Origin: DATFTE01 sp963840665
GTDB lineage: Bacteria > Acidobacteriota > Terriglobia > Terriglobales > Acidobacteriaceae
DNA: 64,000 nucleotides
Assembly (NCBI GenBank): GCA_963840665.1
Contig: CAWIZO010000011.1
Span: 310,001 to 374,000, forward strand
Reading direction: 5' to 3'
This document shows positions 62,761 to 64,000 of this stretch, piece after piece (position 1 is the first letter of the stretch; each line of letters begins with the position of its first letter). Under the pieces are notes generated by a model that saw only the letters and a program-made list of their open reading frames with translations, searched no databases and was not told the origin of the DNA. The position numbers and the translations under genes were made by a program.

Positions 62761-64000
62761 TTGCGCAAAAAAGTCATTGTGATCGGTCTGGACGGCCTTG
62801 AGCCAGGCATCGTGGAAGCTATGCTCGGTCGCGGAGACCTCCCCAATCTGGCGAAGATTCGCGCGATGGGAAGCTACTCTCGCCTGGGGACAACCTATCC
62901 TGCGCAGACTCCGGTGGCGTGGTCATCATTCATGACAGGAACGAATCCCGGAGGACACGGCATCTTCGATTTCGTGTCGAGGGATCCGCGCACCTACCAG
63001 CCCGACGCGGCGCTAAGCCGCTTTGAGCGGCCGAAGAATGTGCTGACGCAACCGCGTGTGGTCAACCAGCGCAAGGGCGTTCCCCTGTGGCAGCCGTTGA
63101 CTCAGGCCGGCGTTCCAAGCGTGGTTCTCCGATGTCCGTGTACCTTTCCGCCGGAGACTCTACAAGGCAAAATGCTGGCGGGCGTCGGCGTGCCCGATCT
63201 GCGCGGCAGCCAGAGCAAAGGAACGTTTTACACCCAGGACAGGACAGTAACGGCTCAGGAAAGCGAGCAGGTGGTGTTGCTCGATTCCGGCAGTGATCTC
63301 AAGACACGAGTGATTGGCCCGCGGAACACAAGGCAATCGCCGCCGGCCGACACCTCATGCGAGATTCGCGTCCAAGTCGACAGGCCGGCACGGCGTTTGC
63401 TCATTCGAACCGGCGGCGCTCCATCGAAGATCGACGTCGGGGAAAAGAGTTGGAGCGAATGGGTTCGTTTCAAATTCAAATTCTCGATGTTGCGTTCGGT
63501 GACCGGGATCGCTCGCTTCTACGTCTGCCGACTTGAACCGCATCTCGAATTCTATGTATCGGCGGTGAACTTCGATCCAGCCGCGCCGCTCTTTCCAGTT
63601 TCATCCCCCGGCGAATATGCGAAGGAGTTGTCGGAAAACCTCGGTCTGTTTTCGACACTGGGCATGGCGGAGGAACACAACGGTCTGAACAATGGGCGCC
63701 TCGATGAGGCGGCTTACCTACAGCACTGCGAACTCGTGTTGCAAGAGCGCGAGAAGATGATGTGCCACGAACTGGATCGCTTCCAGGAAGGTTTTTTCTT
63801 TACTCTGTTCGACACACCGGACCGGGTGCAGCACATGATGTGGCGCTTCCGCGATCCGCAACACCCGGGCTACCAACCGGATCTAGCACGCGAGATGTCG
63901 ACGCGTATCGAAGAACACTATCAGCGCTGTGACAAGCTGTTAGCGCCCGTCCTCGATAAGGTCGATGAGAACACTCTCTTCTTCGTCCTCTCGGATCACG
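62761..64000 (+). CDS. Alkaline-phosphatase-superfamily (type I phosphodiesterase) protein, 3' end outside window
   Basis: A TTG at 62761 opens a frame that stays open to the edge (about 413 residues seen). It starts KKVIVIGLDGLEPGIVEAML, with the first metal-binding Asp, then QTPVAWSSFMTGTNPGGHG, where the Thr or Ser nucleophile lies, then GIFDFVSRDP. Later FFTLFDTPDRVQHMMW and FFVLSDH show the remaining metal ligands of type I phosphodiesterase/nucleotide pyrophosphatase enzymes. In Acidobacteriota such genes sit beside sulfatase-like genes, as here. The ribosome-binding site is weak. Substrate unknown; probably a cytoplasmic or membrane-associated phosphoester hydrolase or transferase, since no signal peptide is seen. 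Confidence 0.85.
   Translation, partial: MRKKVIVIGLDGLEPGIVEAMLGRGDLPNLAKIRAMGSYSRLGTTYPAQTPVAWSSFMTGTNPGGHGIFDFVSRDPRTYQPDAALSRFERPKNVLTQPRVVNQRKGVPLWQPLTQAGVPSVVLRCPCTFPPETLQGKMLAGVGVPDLRGSQSKGTFYTQDRTVTAQESEQVVLLDSGSDLKTRVIGPRNTRQSPPADTSCEIRVQVDRPARRLLIRTGGAPSKIDVGEKSWSEWVRFKFKFSMLRSVTGIARFYVCRLEPHLEFYVSAVNFDPAAPLFPVSSPGEYAKELSENLGLFSTLGMAEEHNGLNNGRLDEAAYLQHCELVLQEREKMMCHELDRFQEGFFFTLFDTPDRVQHMMWRFRDPQHPGYQPDLAREMSTRIEEHYQRCDKLLAPVLDKVDENTLFFVLSDH

Overview
The window looks like chromosomal DNA of a member of the Acidobacteriota. This is an inference from gene content: a large Oar-like TonB-dependent receptor next to a VWFA-type secreted protein, PEP-CTERM surface proteins, GAF/sigma-54 regulators, several RND pumps, and many secreted TPR and Ig-like proteins. 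No rRNA, tRNA, CRISPR array, transposase or phage gene was found.

Layout. 0-19 kb is an envelope and exopolysaccharide region. It holds the end of a GT4 glycosyltransferase, a secreted protein with two near-identical Ig-like repeats, a phosphoesterase, a DUF5666-like protein, a TPR protein built from three copies of one module, a flippase with an extra ParB-like C-terminal domain, a 1392-residue TPR/beta-barrel protein, and a tightly packed six-gene operon (GT-C membrane protein, three small secreted or membrane-anchored proteins, GH99-like protein, nucleotidyltransferase). 19-22 kb is a regulatory patch with three response-regulator proteins lacking a nearby kinase and a DksA/TraR-like protein. 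22-27.4 kb holds two inverted PEP-CTERM paralogues flanking a patatin-like phospholipase gene, a SLOG-domain gene and a Lys/Ala-repeat protein, followed by a TonB-like gene. 27.5-32.4 kb holds an amino-acid permease, a PLP-dependent aminotransferase and the ergothioneine genes egtB and egtD. From about 24.2 to 31.6 kb almost every gene carries single-base frameshifts although the motifs on both sides are intact; consensus errors are the likeliest cause.

32.4-43 kb holds an RNB exoribonuclease, a type III polyketide synthase with an FAD oxidoreductase and a YceI protein, a DUF4397 lipoprotein, and the VWFA and TonB-receptor pair. 43-60.5 kb holds two RND efflux operons on either side of a GAF-GAF-AAA-Fis sigma-54 activator and an aldo/keto reductase. 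Shared TGTCGAA half-sites upstream of the activator and both efflux operons suggest that the activator controls both. The right end has a membrane-anchored sulfatase-like protein, a 67-residue membrane protein and the start of a second alkaline-phosphatase-superfamily enzyme that runs off the window.

The most interesting candidates are the patatin-SLOG pair (a possible ligand-gated lipase of the conflict-system type), the flippase/ParB-like fusion, the overlapping six-gene surface-glycan operon, and two recurring promoter motifs (GTAAA at a 10-base period; TGTCGAA half-sites).
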